A DNA stretch of 64,000 nucleotides from Lepidurus packardi. Taxonomy: Eukaryota > Arthropoda > Branchiopoda > Notostraca > Triopsidae. Positions 12,701-27,700 of this stretch are shown one piece after another. Both the position numbers and the translations under genes were made by a program. Positions within the stretch are counted from its first letter, which is position 1. Every line of letters starts with the position of its first letter. The notes beneath the pieces are model-generated. The model saw only the letters and a list, made by a program, of their open reading frames with translations, was not told the origin of the DNA and made no database searches. The DNA lies in assembly GCA_023053545.1 (NCBI GenBank), contig JAKZAN010000005.1:4154001-4218000 (forward strand). Direction: 5' to 3'.

Positions 12701-15700
12701 GCACACACACAACAAAGATGTGGGTTGAATACATTCTTCCAAGTTCATCTTTTAAACTCGTTAGGCTTGCTAGAAGGATCCCAAAATTGGTTCCTCTTTT
12801 TCGTTTTCTTTTGAAAAGTCAACCACATATTTATTTTTTTAAACCCAAAATGTATTGATCTTGAGCAGCAAAGAGAGAAATCTTTCCTGGAAGTTGTGCG
12901 GGCGTGTAGCTTAACTTCTTACCTTTTATGTTTTCAGTTAATCCCCACTGTTTCAAAATTAAAGACAGAACATGTATGCTTAGTGAGTAAATAAAAAAAG
13001 AAAAAGGTTTCAGAGGGAGGGGCAAAGAGAGCTATCGGTTGAGCAACCCATTCTGCTTATCTAGCGAGTAATGAAAGCTTGAATCATTAATGTGTAATGT
13101 GGATGCCTCTGTGCTCTTGTTTGTACAGGTAGATACGCTCCAGAATATTAAGCGTTTGTTTTACATCCAGGCACAACCGGCACTTGATTTGAATCTCTTC
13201 GTGAAAGGATTTTCTTGATCAATTTTATGAATGTCTCTTTTCTTTTCGTTTGGGTGGGTGGGTGAAAGAGGGGGCCGAATAAGGTGCAGGCCAAGAAGAT
13301 AATGACAAACGCCGTTACCATGACGACGAGAAGATGATGAATAAGCGAGAGCAAAGGCCAGGGAGCAGATGACAGGGTGCAATTTGCATAGTGGGGGCGG
13401 TTTGTCTTTTTTGTCTTCTTTTCCTAACCCTGTCCGGTTCCTTTTTTTTAATGAGATGTGACGAAGCTGTTGGGCTTTGGACGGGTGCTGTGAAGGAGTA
13501 TAAACTTTTCCCGGGGTTCTCTAGTTTTTTCTTTTCTTTTTTCCATTTTCGTACATCTTCGTCATCGAGAAAAGAGAAAAAGCGTCAAGGGGCTTCTTGT
13601 GTCGAGAAAAACCTTACGTCTGGGAGACTTTCGGATTTTCTTACATGTTATCTGCAGCTCTCCAGGTATGAAGGGTGATTCTAGGGTTGGTTGAATAGGG
13701 GCGAGTCTAAGTGAAGTGAATCGATCTGTCGAGTCGCGTACTTTAAGCTTTTGTGTACGGAGTTCCACGCTTCGCCAGGCGATGTCTTTCTTCCTTTTTC
13801 TGTCTTTCTTTTTTTTTCTTTCATTATTCAAGTCGCTATAGCTTATTGTCTTGAGATTGAAAGCTCCCGGAGTACCGGGGGCCAAACGTCCCCTCTTTTT
13901 TAGGGCTTTAATTAGACAGTAGCTTAGAAATAAGGAATCTGGCTTGGAAGTAAGAGAAAAGAGAATGAAAAGCATGTCAAAGATGCTGCGGGTGCTATAT
14001 AAATGTATAGGGATTTCCATATTGCATAGATCTCTCGCTGTGAGAAAACGTAAAAGATAGAGGGGACAATCAAGTTTGGCAGGGATTTGGGGGGACATGT
14101 ATATAAGCTTTGCTTTCGGTGTTCCTGGGGGCGAAATATGTATGTGTGTGTGCCAATCAATAACTTGGGCTGAGTTTAAGCGAGCAGCGACCCAAAAGCA
14201 TCACGAAGGTCTGTTTCTTTACTACCCTTGTGGTGGTTTCGACTAATTTACACATTTTTACCTGTGCCGTGAATGCAAATTGAGGAATGCATAACTGTCT
14301 GAAAATGGGGGTCCCCAGGAAGAAAAAAAGTTAAAAAAAAAAAAAAATACCGTAAGAGCAGTACCAAAATAGTAATGAGTGGCTATCCATCAAAGTTTAT
14401 TTCGATTTCAGCCTTTGCTGTAAAAATACTCTACTAAATGAATACGGACTTTCAAAAATCGTGTGAATTAATTAAACTAGTTGTATCGTAATTTTTGTAA
14501 GTTGATTTGAAATTTTTTTTTGACAATTTCTGTTCAGGACGCGCGGAATCGAAAATCTGATTGTATTTTTTCACTGAATTAAAATTGAGTGTGTTATAAA
14601 CAAATTGTATTGGGTTACAGGGAACCGATTTGAGGTACTTGCCCGGCAAAGTAACGTTAATTTGGACCATCACTTTGTAATGCTAACCTTAATATTTGAC
14701 TGTCTCCCTTCCCTTTCTGTGTGGAGACAAAGACGTAATTTGTTCAACGAACTCGATCCACGCGCAGTGACGTCCAGTCCTGCTTGGCCTTTATCAAACC
14801 CCAATCTCAAGCCTAAACGAGGCTTGAAAGCACCGTTTACGGCTAGATAGCCTTGAAACGACCAAAACTTTATAATTTTGCATAAAATAGACGAACGGTG
14901 AAAAGCTCGTAATCATAAGTTTGAGCGTCTTTTGGGGCTACCTTGAATGGCCTTGAACCACGTTTGGCTTACATTTTTTTAAAGACCCACAATCTTCCCT
15001 GCTATGCTTCACCTACTCTAATGCATTTATTCATCACCAAGAAAAGAGACTTTCGCAACTTTTTAAGAAAAATGGGTGGAGCCTCTACCGTTTAGTATTG
15101 AAGGACAAAAATAGAATTTGGATATCAAACCCAACTATTGTGCGTGCTGCTGCAGGACATTTAATTTTGGGAGTGAACTTCCCCTCCTTCCAGAACAGAA
15201 ACAGGGGGGGGGGTCAAAGTGACGTCATAATGCAATATTTAGAGGCTTTATATGCACCGTCACAAGCAAGTCAATAGTTGCAAAGCTAGGCTGTGCTCTA
15301 TATGGATATTGCTACCTCAGCAGGACGTCTGTTAAAGCGTGTCTGTATGTGGGGGGGAGGGGTACTAAGGGTTGTGAATGGAAAAGTTCTTTTGCATATG
15401 CCACCAGTCTGAAACTTCTCAACCCTCCCTAATGTTGTACGTCGAGGTTTCAAGGAGGTTTGAAGAGGGTAAAGGGGGGGGGGGGGGGCAAATAATAACC
15501 CATGTGAAATGGACGACGGTCTACATACACACAAGACAGGCACCACCTGGTTTTCTATAGTGAAACGCTGAAAAAACAAGATGGGAAAAGATGCGAGATT
15601 AAATATTTCCTCTCTCTTTCGTTCACTCGCTTTCTCTGTCTATCTTACTCTCTTGCTTTCGCTTTTTTTTCTTATCCTTTTGCCATGGAAAATCCTTGGC

Positions 15701-18700
15701 CCATGGGAAGCTAAAGGAGGGAATCGACAGAGTGAGTTGTGGGTCACAGTCCTAAATGAAGCCGTAAAAAAACGCAGGGCATTAAGGGAGAAGAAGGGAT
15801 CAAGGCGAATTGAAAGCTCGGAATATGAAAGATTTTCTTTTGGGATGAATTCGACGATCTGACTCACAAACTCCACCCCGCGGTAAAGCAAAAAGCTAGT
15901 CAAAGAAGTGAATTATAGTGTCTGTTCTTTCGGGAGAGCAGCCCACGAGAAAAAGGAAAAGAAAAAAAGGAAAGGATTTGTTCGTGCATAACTCCAGCAG
16001 ACGTACTTTTGCATGGCTGCTTAAATGACTGCACAGCGAAAAGAAGTAAGGAAAAATCCCTTTTTTTCTTTGAGCGATGGAAACCGTATAGAAACGACGT
16101 CAGATTTTACCCTTTTTATTTGAAGTTGGGGAGCCCAAAAAAGTCGCTACTGGACTTGCGAAGCAAGAAGCACGCCTTTAGCCCGTTAAGGGGTGTGGCT
16201 TACAGTTGAGCGAGTTTTGAGACCCGATTAGGCCCGAAAGTTTGACGAAAGCAAGTTTCTGGGGCTGTTTTCTGCTACTTGAAGCGTAAAGGAGTAGTCC
16301 GGGCATGGTACATGTACATTTGTATAATATAGACGTATATATAGACTTGTAGTGCTCTATGTTTCTGAAAGTTGCTAGGCACTCTCGAAGAGATTTGCTA
16401 GGGAAACCAGGGAAAACAGTTTGAATGCACAACATCTCAACAAAGGGATTCCCATATGTCTTATATACGGCAATACTTGTGTGAGGTGTGTGCATTCACT
16501 GACGGTAATGAACTTGATTGGGGTGTAGTGTAAGCTGTAAGGCGAAAAGGAAGCACGGAAACCAGGGACGGAATAAAAAAGTAAGAGCATTGGGGGGATT
16601 GGGTCATGCTGTCATGTCATTATAGCGTTAGAGTGTCGAAAACTCCGAATCAATAAAACTGCGGGCGTTATTTGCCTAACGTGATCAAAAACCTGGGACC
16701 AGTAAATCTGTATAACTTTTTTGAGTTAGTTTTTCTATTCTCTATTTTAGTTATGATTTTATTCATTTTTAAATTTTTTTAATCGGGCTTGTAGCTTAGA
16801 AAAGGCTGCTTTGGGTTATACTTGTATACAGTAGGGAGCGGGACTTTCCTCCCGGTTTACTATAGGTTCCGGCCAATAAGTGCAATAATAATATACACTA
16901 TCGGTTCATCGCAGCAGCCAGTCTTTTTTTTATAATAGTCGAGAAGGAAAACGTGATTCGCTTCGTCATAAATGTAAACCGAAAACTTGTTTGGGGATCT
17001 GAAGTTGAGGTTTGGATTGAGGTTCAAAGAGAGAGAAAGAGATGTGTTAGAATGTATTCTAACATATTTTGGGGGTAGCAGGGGAGGGGGGAACCCCCGG
17101 TTTGGCAATATGCATTAAGGTGATGAATGATGTTAAGAAGAGCGACGTTGACAAAGAAGCGTCCTTGGCGGGAGACGATAGGCGTGGTTTTGGTTGGGTT
17201 GCAGAACACCCTTGAGAAGATTTCTACACACCCCTATCTCTTCACACTGTTAAGGAAACCCGCAAGGAAACGCTGTTTGCGAAGATGCATCGCATAAGAC
17301 CTAGCGAGTCTTTTTCATCCGCTTTTCTCCCGTTTTCCTGGGAGATTGGAAAAGCGGGGTTAAAACCTTAGCAGTGGGAGGTAGTATATAACCTCCACCT
17401 CCCTTGCTTAACTTTTTTCCACCCAAACACAGATAGTTTCCCCCGCTATCACCCCGCCAAAGCATCATTAGCGTTGAAAAGGCGAAGATTAATTTGCCGT
17501 CTGCTTCGTCTGCGAGCGAAGGATCATAAATTAGAGCACTTTTGCCAGCCTAAAACTTTATCCAAACAGCGCCACCCATTTTCTGGGGGGATAAACTTTT
17601 ACCACGCAAAAGTAGTTCGGAAAAAGTTAGACAAATAGTTTTGCCTGTGGAGCTGAGGACGAGGTTAAGGGGAGGGGGGTCCGCGACACGCCTCTTTAAT
17701 TGAAGGACAGCTAAAGTTTGTCGATAAGTTTGCCCACGTCATGGCATCATTACAGCCCGAAACAAGAGTTATTACTTTAACGAGGCACTATTGTTGCTCT
17801 CAGTGTAAAGTTAGGAAAGAGCGTAAGAAAGAGAAGAGAGAGATGGGACTACAGGCAGAAAATCCCTGCGAACCGACCAAAGAGACATAATCAGGACCGC
17901 GGGACAACCTTTTTTTAGATGATGTATATGCAATGCTAGGGCAAAGATCAGCGGCCAGTCATATATTGCTTCGCTGTATTGATCTACACTCTATACTGGA
18001 CCTAATCTTTTCTTCCCCTTTGACGTTCTGTGCTATTCTTTTTTTCGGGGGAAGTATGTTGGGGGTTATAGCTCATAGATATGACCCCAGACCACCATTA
18101 TCCCGTTTTACTCAAGCCTACTCTCCACTCGCCAAGCATTTACGTCCAGCCCTGCGCTACTTTTAGCGAGCTTTGCCGAATGTTTGCTATTAAAGCTATG
18201 CCAGTGCACGGTGCTTCGTGGTGGTAGGCTCCTACTAGACTTCTTTTCCCGCCTCTTTTTTAAAAAAGAATTCGGATAGTTCTGAACCGTGCGGTTTTTA
18301 ACTGTTTTAAGAGGCTGGGAAGGTATTCCTCATTGCGGGTGTGACGGTTTGAGCATACTTTGTCTGGGTGGCTATATAGCTCGTATTGATTAGGATGGTC
18401 TTTTATGGTGTACAAAAGCATTTTAATGGTTTCTAGGTTAGTTTTTTTCTTTATTTTATTTTTTTGTCGTCGTCGGTCGTCGTAATGGAGGGGGTTAAGG
18501 GGGCGAAAGCAGGAACTAGCATGCGATACGGGGTCTCAGAGCTCACCTGAAAGTACGTCCGTCCAGGGTTAGACTTGGCGTGCAAGACAGTCATAACTTT
18601 GCTTCAACCCCTCGTCGTCGTGATGGGGAGGTTCTCCTAGTCTACTCTTCTCTGCTAGCTATACAGCTTATAAAGGACAGCGTAAATCATTAGCAGGAGC

Positions 18701-21700
18701 TTGAGTCGTGAGAGATCGTCTTACACAATGGGGAGACAGTGGAACGGTCAGCAAAGGGGGGGTTAAGGAGGCCAAAAAAGACGAAATGAGTGTGTTAGCT
18801 GGAATTATCTGTTCTTTCGGAAAACTTTTGACTTGCTATAGATCCGTCTCTCTCTCCCAAGCCTCCGAGTTCATCTTTCTGGTCCTAATTGCGTGAGGAA
18901 AGAAATGGGAGCATATACAGTGATTGGAACGATCATTAGAAGGAGAAAAATTGTATGTATTTATACTAAACGCGTCATATTCCTAGTTTGGGCATCCGAA
19001 AGGTTTTATAAAAGACTCTTGTTACTATCGGATTTTTTTTCCTGCCGCCTTTCGTCCTTTGTCTTATAGGTTACATACTTTGAGGTTGCGGTTCTTCCTA
19101 TAGCGTTCAGGTGGGATTTTTTTTCTTTTAGTCTATTATTATTATTGATATAAGAGATACATGCTGGAGTGGCGTCTTGGTAACGTACAGTCTTTGCCGA
19201 ACAAAAGAATTTGGGATAGAGAAAAAGTGAGCGGAGGGAGAGAGAAAGAGAGGAAAATGAAACAGAAAAAGAAGATTAGAGGTTGGGTTGCTAAGCAACT
19301 GCGGGTCTTGGAACTTCTCTGGTGCCTACCTGCATGACCAACGTCGAGTTCTTACACGAAGACCCTGAATCAGGTATTTATGGCTACAGGGGCCTACGAG
19401 AAATGTGTGTAAGAGATGGTCCAAGGTATTTTCCTTTTTATGCAAATCATGGTTTTTAAAACTTTGGTGGCTAAAGCAGCACAGCAAAGGCCCTCTTGGG
19501 ACCCTAAGCGGAATTAAAGCCACCCGGAAACAATTTTGCAGCGAATTCAGGGGCTGATGGAGCTATTTTTACTTTATTTTTAATTATTATTTATTTTTTA
19601 AAAAAGAAGAAAGAAGTACTGGAATGTTTGATAGATAATCAGGCTAGGAAGACGACTATACTTAGTTTTTAATTAAACTGACGCTTGGGTGTTAGATTCA
19701 AGGCGTGGTGGGGTTGGCGAGAGGGCGTGGCTCGTGTGTTTTTCTTGTTCATTAGGATGAGTTTTTAGTCTGATATGAGGGAGGGTTTGGGGCGGGGAAG
19801 AATGATCTTGGTCGGTATTGCGCCTGGGATTGGGGCATTGTGTGTGTCACGTCGAGGCCTCCCTGCCTTGTTGACTTAATTAATGGGTTGTTTTCTCTTG
19901 CATAGCTTAAGCGCATGCCGCGTTGTCTTGTCTCCTTTTCAGCTCCGGAGAGAGTTTTTTTTTGTTGGACGTGCGGCGAACTCACGCGACACGCGAGCAA
20001 GAGCGGCAACAGAGAAACAGAGAAGTGGAAGGAAGAAAAAATAGACAGAGGGAATTTGGAAATACTGTGACTATTGTCTAGGGACGAGCAGAAGCTTCCA
20101 TTCTTTTCAGTTTCCGAGCCAATTTTAGGCTGATTTTTTGGGTGACAGCTTTAAACGAAAAGAAATTGGAGTAAAAAAGGAGTTCCCTTCCTATTCCAAA
20201 GGGCAATAGCTATAAAAAATTATCTTTACAACATATCTAAAAAATGGCAATTTCTACTGACATTTCAAGTTGCTTGTGGCGTATTTTTTATATCACAGCG
20301 TGAAATAGCAATTAAGCTTATCAAGAAAGAAATTCAACGTCATGAGCGAAAGTTTGCATAACTCGTCAACAGCTTTACAGAAAAATATGTGGAATAAAGT
20401 TTATCTCATTTGGAATTACTTAAACTCCACAAGTATTTTATTGGGTTGAGATGGGTATTGCCCTATGGAAAATATTTAGGCGACCCGCTTGTTTGTTTCC
20501 CCGATACATGAAATGAAAGCTTTTGTGTAAAAGATGATTAAACGCGTTCTGAAGTTTTATTCAGGTTTTAGCAAGCAGCTTTTGTTTGCGCGAAATTAGT
20601 TCGCATAAATTACGTGGGGATTGACGGGGGCAAAAAGTGGACTGGAAGATTCTATTTACCTTCGAATAGGGAAACTGTGCCTTACGACACGAAGGTCATC
20701 ATGTTTTGGTTTATTAAGGGGCAACGACTTGAAGCAATTAGCTTTTGTTCTATGAAAGTAAATATAACGTATTCCATTACGCCTCCCGTATAGCTTAGCT
20801 TGTTCGACCCAAACTACCGCGAGGGGCGCGCAGTGCTTCGGATGGAGTGTGTATGAACGCGCATTACTTCTGCGCGTAAAACCATCTATTCCATTCGCAT
20901 GAAATTTTGCTTTCAAAATGCAATACAATTATGGCTAGGGCATGGTCCTTACCAAGTTAGTGCTTACCAAGTTTGCTTCTTTTTGCGCAGGTGGAAAATT
21001 ACTTTTGCATTTTTCACGTTACTGAAAGCAAAAATAAAAACGTAAAACTTTATTACCCTCGTATCACTAATACCTACATTATTACCAAGAAATTTCCGTG
21101 CGCTTTCGTATCGTAGAAAGCTAATCTATACGGGAGTCTTCATTCGAGAGGTCAGTTAAATATTTGTTATTCTACCCGCTTAGCTTTGTATGATAAAAAG
21201 CCCCTCAAAATGACTTTTTGAGGTAAACTTGGGAATGTACGTACATACAGTATGTTGTATATGCTCTGACTCTGCATTATAAGAACGCCTCACGTTACAA
21301 TCAAAGTTTTAACAAGTTTGTGGGAGTGGTTGTCGAACGAAAGGTCCCCTCGTCTTCTCGTAGAATTTTTAAAAAGAATTCTAAAATTGTAATGATGTAA
21401 TGCGAGTTCAGATTGCCAACTTGCAAAAGAAATCCGTTTCGTCTGTGTGCTGGGGGGCACACAAACCCTTTCAGATCACGAAACCGTTGCTGCATCTCAT
21501 TATTTTCCAAGTTAGCAGTTCTTTTTGGTTCGTTTCAAGAATTAATAAGTTAAAACGGCAAGCTCTTGTACAGACGAACTTGAAAGCGTAGTGTTTTTAA
21601 GATTAATGAAAGTCATGGAAAGGAGAAATTATAAATTCCTAAATTGATGTAGCAACTTAGGTTCGCTTCTTGATGTAAAGGGGAAATGGCAATTTAAAGC

Positions 21701-24700
21701 CAGGTTTTCTGACCAGGAGAAAAGTTAGGACAATTTCCCTAACTTGGAATGCCCATATTTAGTGCCTCTTTCGCAAGCTGCAAGCGAAGAACATTGCGCC
21801 ACGTTTTACAATACTCTTACCATCCCAATAAAAGCTACCGACCTTTCCCCTGAGGTCTTGCAGGCACTCGAACGTTACTCCGGCATACCTTGGCAATGCG
21901 CAAGCGACCCAATAATGAATAATAAGCGTTAACCGATCGCAAGGCGCACCTACCCTGGGTTTCTTAGCACATGTCCGGCGTGTCCTTACTTGGTTCGTTC
22001 GATTTTTCCTTTTTTGGCAAGGAGTAATAGCTTGAAAGAGTGACATTCGGCAGCATCTTCATGTCTCAGTGCAACTTACAGCCTCCGATCTAGCTCAAAA
22101 CCCTTAGCAATCCTTCCGTGTCTTGCAAAAGCACTATTGCACGGATTATTGGTTATTATATCGTATGATAATGATTCTTGTATCGATTTATTATATACGA
22201 CTTGGATTATCCTAAATAGCAAGCGCCTGGCGAAAAAGTACCGTTATAAAATAAACCGGAGACCATCTAGCATCTTGTGATGTTCCTTTCAATCGTGCGC
22301 AAATAGAAGTTAAACTGTCAAAGAGTTAAAAAAAACTATAGGATTGCGTAGCTTTCTGGCGTCAAAGACATGCCGATATCTCAGGTTGCCAAACGCTTTG
22401 TTAACTCTTTAAGCGAGGAAGTAACACAGTAACGAGGGTAAACAAGCGCCGTAAAGCCACGTCCTTGACGTCATGATCCACATTCTTGCCTACCAATAAG
22501 TCGTGAACGGCTCATAGTAAAAAGCTGGAAACAAAGTAAGCTTTCGTAGCGTGATGGAAATTACAAGAATCTATCAGAAATCTCGTCCACGTGCTTCTAG
22601 TGGCAATTTACCCTTTTAAGAAAGTCTGAGAATTTTTCCGGAAGGAATCGGAAATGTTGTAGGAATGAATTGGATAGGGTAAAAGGAAAATATTTATAGT
22701 TTGCGGGGCGCAGAGCAACTTTATCCCGGTTTGCAGACTTTCATATCAGTATCCGGCTTGTTTGCCTCATCTCGAGGCACTTCCGGTCCCCCCTTCCCCC
22801 CAACTCGGAAGATTGGTGGAAGCTGAGCAGAAATTCATCGTCTATGGCTTGGGTGATGTTGGCGGAAATTAAGTCTGATTTTTTTTCTGTTAAGAAGGGG
22901 GGGTGGCTTTACTCTTGCCTCTGACTCGTGTGCAGGCTTTATAACTTTTAGTCTGAGAGCCCCGCGAGGCTCCCAAAAGCAACCCAAGCATGATCTCCAT
23001 ATTGTTATTGTTAGGAGGGACTAGACTAATAAACTTGGTGATGTGGTAACGGGGGGTAAACGGGAACAGTGAGCTTTCTGCATCGTGCAACGTTTCCTCC
23101 CAGTGTTTTTCCTTTTCTTTTCTCTCCTTGCGTTTTTACTGACACCCCCTGTTAACCCCTTTCAACTCCTTTAGCGAGGCTGGGTGGGTGGGATAAGGGA
23201 TATGATATGCCACGGGGGGCTGTCAATCTCAGGCCTATATGACTTAAAACGTTCCCAAGTCACGATTCACAAGTGACAGTTTGAGTCACGTGTCCAGTTA
23301 CCTTTTTGATGGTGACTGTAACGATGTTTATGTCTATATACGTGTGTGTGTTTGTCGGGATCGATTGACAAACTCCTTACTTTCACTTTTTTTTCTTTTA
23401 TATTCCCCTTACCGAGAAAAATCCCCCCGGAATTGCTCGAGTATCACAGCATCCATGGATGTCTTCCATTGCACATGCAACGTCTAAGGGGTTTTTATGT
23501 ACGGCGAACGACTTTCACGGGTCTGACTGACAGGTCCATTTCTCTCCCTTTTTGCCTCTGACTTCCGCTCAGAGGACGTTTTCCACCCTAATGCACTTTT
23601 TTAATTACGAACACCCTCTAGAGTGACGCTTCTTACTCGTTTTTTTTCGTATCTTGTGTGTGCATGCGCATATAATCTCTCTCTCTCGATATATATATTA
23701 TTATTATTGTAGATATATATAGCATTGTGTGAGAAGTTATCACGGAGCGCTAGTGCAATGGAGAAGTTTTTTCCCCGCTTTTCCCTTCTGGATTTGTCCC
23801 TTCTGTCGCAATCCCAAACATTTTCTAGAAAGGCACTAATAAAGAAAGAGCGCTGTTCCGTTAGTTTTCTCACTCGAGTTGACGTGCGCGCTTCTCTTGT
23901 TTCACTTTGCCAAGCTTGCGTGGAATGGGGAAGGGTTAATTAGCAGCTCGGGAGTTTGGGGGTTGAATTGAGCATGCTGTAGAGAAAGGAGTCTCAGCGA
24001 GTTTCAGGGAAAGGGGAGAGAAAGGGGGGAGGAAATGAGTAAGTATATATTCCAACGTTGATGGCGGTGACGAGCAACATTTGATGGAATGGAGGGGAGT
24101 TGAGGGAGTCGGGTTTAAAAAGCACACCTTCCAGCGGAATTGGGAGGGTGGGGGGTAAATAGATTGGGAGGGTAGGAAAGGAGTCTAATTTGAAGTCAAC
24201 CGCGTGCCAGTTTAAGCAGTTTGGCACATATTGTGTGAGCATCTGGCGTGCTTAGCATCTCTTAACTTGAGTTGACGGTTTAGATCCGTTTTTGGAAGAA
24301 CCACGACCAAATTTTACCCAAACTTGGTACGACTTTTGTAGTGCTTAAGTTAAAAGTTTTTGAGGCGCTCTGGATCCAGCGTTCTTGGGTAAAAGCAAAA
24401 GCCCCTGAGATGATGGATGGAATTTTGTTTGAGCTGTCGTTTATACTCACCCCTGGAGCATGTAGCATGACGTTATATGGCCTCAGCATCTGTAAATTGA
24501 GCCAAACAAACCTATAAATCCTGTTCAACTTTGCGTTCTATACCCCCCAAGCTCCATTACTTACGAAAGTCGGTACCAGTTGCTGGAAGTTTGTTGTGTT
24601 GCAGGAGAAGTTGCACTAAGCGAACAAATTATCCATCCAACAGCTTCTCTCTCTAGAATGGTGGGAGGTTAGGCCTTTTCTCACTTTTATTTTATTTGTG

Positions 24701-27700
24701 TGTGTTTTCTGGTTTGCTTGCCTCCTCCGCCAAATGGACGGGACTAACCTCACACGTCTTTTAAGAAACACACAAAAAAGAATGGAATGGTCGTGTAGTC
24801 TGCGTATTTTGTATTTTGGTAAAAAGGCTGTGTGGCTTTAGCTGGGACTGGCACTGGCACTTAGGAATGGCCATTAAGATTAGTAAAGGAAAATGGTTTC
24901 TGGAGGGAAGTCGATAAAATTGAAGCGCTTTTTTAGCGCTGTAGTAAGAGGAAACGATGAGCCCGAGACCGTCCATATATCACTGATTGTGTCGAGCACG
25001 CAACTTTTGGAGAACCATATGTGGTAATTAGGTAGACTATACTTACTCACCCATTCCTGCTAATCACCTTATTTGACTTTATAGTTTACATTATCTCAAC
25101 GTAAAAAGAAAAATAATGGAACTATGCGATTTTTTTTACCTTGTGTGGAAATTGATAGCAAAATTAAATACGTGACCTCTGCCTTCCTTTCTTATGTATT
25201 TCTATGTTCTTAACTTTATGGTGTGTTTTTGCAACATAAAGGTAAAAAATAGGAATCCGGTTCGCTACTAATGGCTTTCCATAAGTTTCTTGTTGGGGAG
25301 TCACCCAGTAAAAATAGAACTTCCATCAGTCCAGACGGTCCCGCAAGAAAAAGAACAAACAAACTTTTTTTTTAGGGGGTCTGCATTATTTAGCGGCTCT
25401 GTTTGCCATGTTGGCAGCGGTCAGGGCGCAGAGCGACATGTGTACACACATTAGCGTTGCAACGAGGCGCGAAATGCAATACTGCGACCGTACTTTTCAG
25501 GCAGTAGATTTAGAGTCGTTTGGGGAGGCTTTTAACGTTCGTTTCTTTTTTACTCTTTTTTTCCTCTCTCTCCTTTCGTGTGTATCCGCGTTGCTTATCT
25601 GTGGGGTTATAAAGAAAGCAGTGGCTGTCGTTAGGAATGATGAAGACAATGGGTTCTCATACAACATAACGGGGCCCACACACATGTTAGACCGTAAAGC
25701 TATTTCAGGGGGTAACAATGAGAAACAGCGAACACCTTGCTTGCCTGTTTTTTTGTCTTGGAGTATCAGGGGAGTTGCTGGGTAAAGTAAGATACGTTGA
25801 ACAACATTGACGGGGAGTTTGGGTTCTTTTTCCCTCCTCCGTGTGTGTGTTTGTGTGGGTGACTGACGACCGAAGCTTGAGTGTGTTTGTGTGTCAATAA
25901 CGGGGTAAAAGGCGCAACTGTTACCAACCCTCTGCCCACACCCCAACCCTGTCGCCTCCTTTATAGGGGGCGGATTGAGTAAACTTCGCGCGCTTTGCGC
26001 CATGAAATGGTTTCGACCCCCTTGACCACGCCCTTTTTGGTTCCAAGACTGCTTAGTGGGAAATCCCAAAATAAAAGAGCATAAAAAAGCATAAAAATAA
26101 AAAAGAGCATAAAAAGCATAATGCCATTTTTTTGCAATATGAATGGACTTTGTTACTATTTGCAGCGTCTTCTTTGAAGATCTCGCCTCGAGGAAGAACT
26201 CTCCCGAGCAAATATGTCAGCTTTCGCTAGGGATTCGTGTTACGCGAGACGAGCCAGAAAGAGAGGAAAAATGGAAGAGAAGGAAAAAAGAAATAAAATA
26301 TAATTTTTTTAGAAGAATGAAAGGTATTGTATTGCAGGCGTCGCACCCGTCGCGCTAATGGTTCAAAGGCCGATTTGAGCTGCTGAGTGAGTGACGGGAC
26401 TTTGCAGCAAAGGAAACTTTGAGGAGGAAAAAAAAAGGAAAAGGAACTCTTTGATAGCAAAGCTCCTCCCGTTAACACTCTAGGGTTGTTCTGTATTCTC
26501 TGGAAGAATTACAGGAAGAAATACTTTCCCTCCACCCAAGTTCCCCTCATTACGCTATTTTTCGGTAACTTCTTGGGCGGAAGAATTGACGTCGCTCAAG
26601 TGTTCCTAGTGGCAGCGCTATGTTGGAAACTTGAGCCTTTCTGGTGCCCTTTCCTCTTCTTTTCTCTTACACAGGAAGAAAAAAAAGGGATAGGAATATA
26701 GGGCTAAGTTAAGATCGTCACAGCCCCCCACCCCCTCAGCCTCCTTTGGATCGATGGCTTCAACGAGACGGCAATGGGATCCTAACCAGCCAGGCGAATT
26801 AAAACTCTTTCCATCTTCTGGCCTTCTTTTTTTTCCAGCGTTCGAGATTCAGGAAGTTACTTTTGCGATTAACGGTTCATTGAATTGGTCACCTTGGCAA
26901 CCATCTCACCTTCTGCTAATCTCAATTTAGCTCCAATGAAATCTGGCTTCTGGGAACCGCAAAAAAAGTCTAACTGCGTTAGTCTTGTACTGACTCGATT
27001 TTCCTCTTCGCCTTGATCCACTCCCATTCATTGGGAATGTTCCGGGGTTTTCGGAGGGGATTTGCATTCCTAGAGCCAAGCCAAAGCTTCGCACATCTTT
27101 CGAGGCTTTATTGCTGCTCGTAAATGGCGTACTTGAGATGGCTTCAACTTACAGCGGTGATGAGGATTCGCACCAACTACACATTTTTACACCCTCTTTT
27201 CCTTTTTTTTATATAGAGATATGTATTTTTTTTAGTTTTATTTCTTCGAACAGAGTTATTTCCTAAGCTGTGGTTATAGGTGCCAAGTATAGCAAGATAG
27301 GTATCGAAGGTTGATGGAGTTCTTGGGAAAAATGATCGATCTCATACGTATTTGTGAGGCGAAAATGGAGAAGAATTGTTTCCTTTTTTTGTTGGTGGGA
27401 GGGGGAAATGGGCCGAGTTCCTGCCATAGAGATGTTCCTATTGTGCTTAATACTATTTCTGATGGAAAGCACTAGTTTATCAGATCCAAGTTTGTCTTCA
27501 CTCCTTCGATTTCCGAGAGTGTCAGGGATTGGGTACGTTGTACGTACCGTACAAGCAGAGCTGCAGATACAGAGGCGTGAAAGAGCACCTGTCAGCGGCA
27601 TTATAGGGGTTGGACAGTGACATTGACAAGGGGGCAAGTGGCGGAGTGAAGGTTCTCTATCCCGATCAAGGATTCAAAGAATCTGTAAGATCTCGAGGTG

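Larger units (their letters stand above)
9707..21800. other. Ephrin intron 1, proximal part: no gene seen
   Basis: Open frames here (for example 178 codons antisense at 13562-14098) are low-complexity and show no domain. The stretch holds homopolymer tracts (13 G at 11228, T17G16 at 12279, 15 G at 15474), an (AG)n run at 11763, exact octamers at 13382, 14273 and 19440, and a perfect 8-bp hairpin at 21203-21223 (CCTCAAAA / TTTTGAGG, 5-nt loop). Confidence 0.6.

Noticed and set aside
13562..14098. 178-codon antisense open frame
   Set aside because: Low-complexity Lys/Arg/Ser content from pyrimidine-rich DNA, no recognisable family, no splice partners.
25497..26069. 190-codon antisense open frame, partly overlapped by a 125-codon sense frame
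   Set aside because: Both strands are open, composition is biased by local repeats, and no domain is seen.
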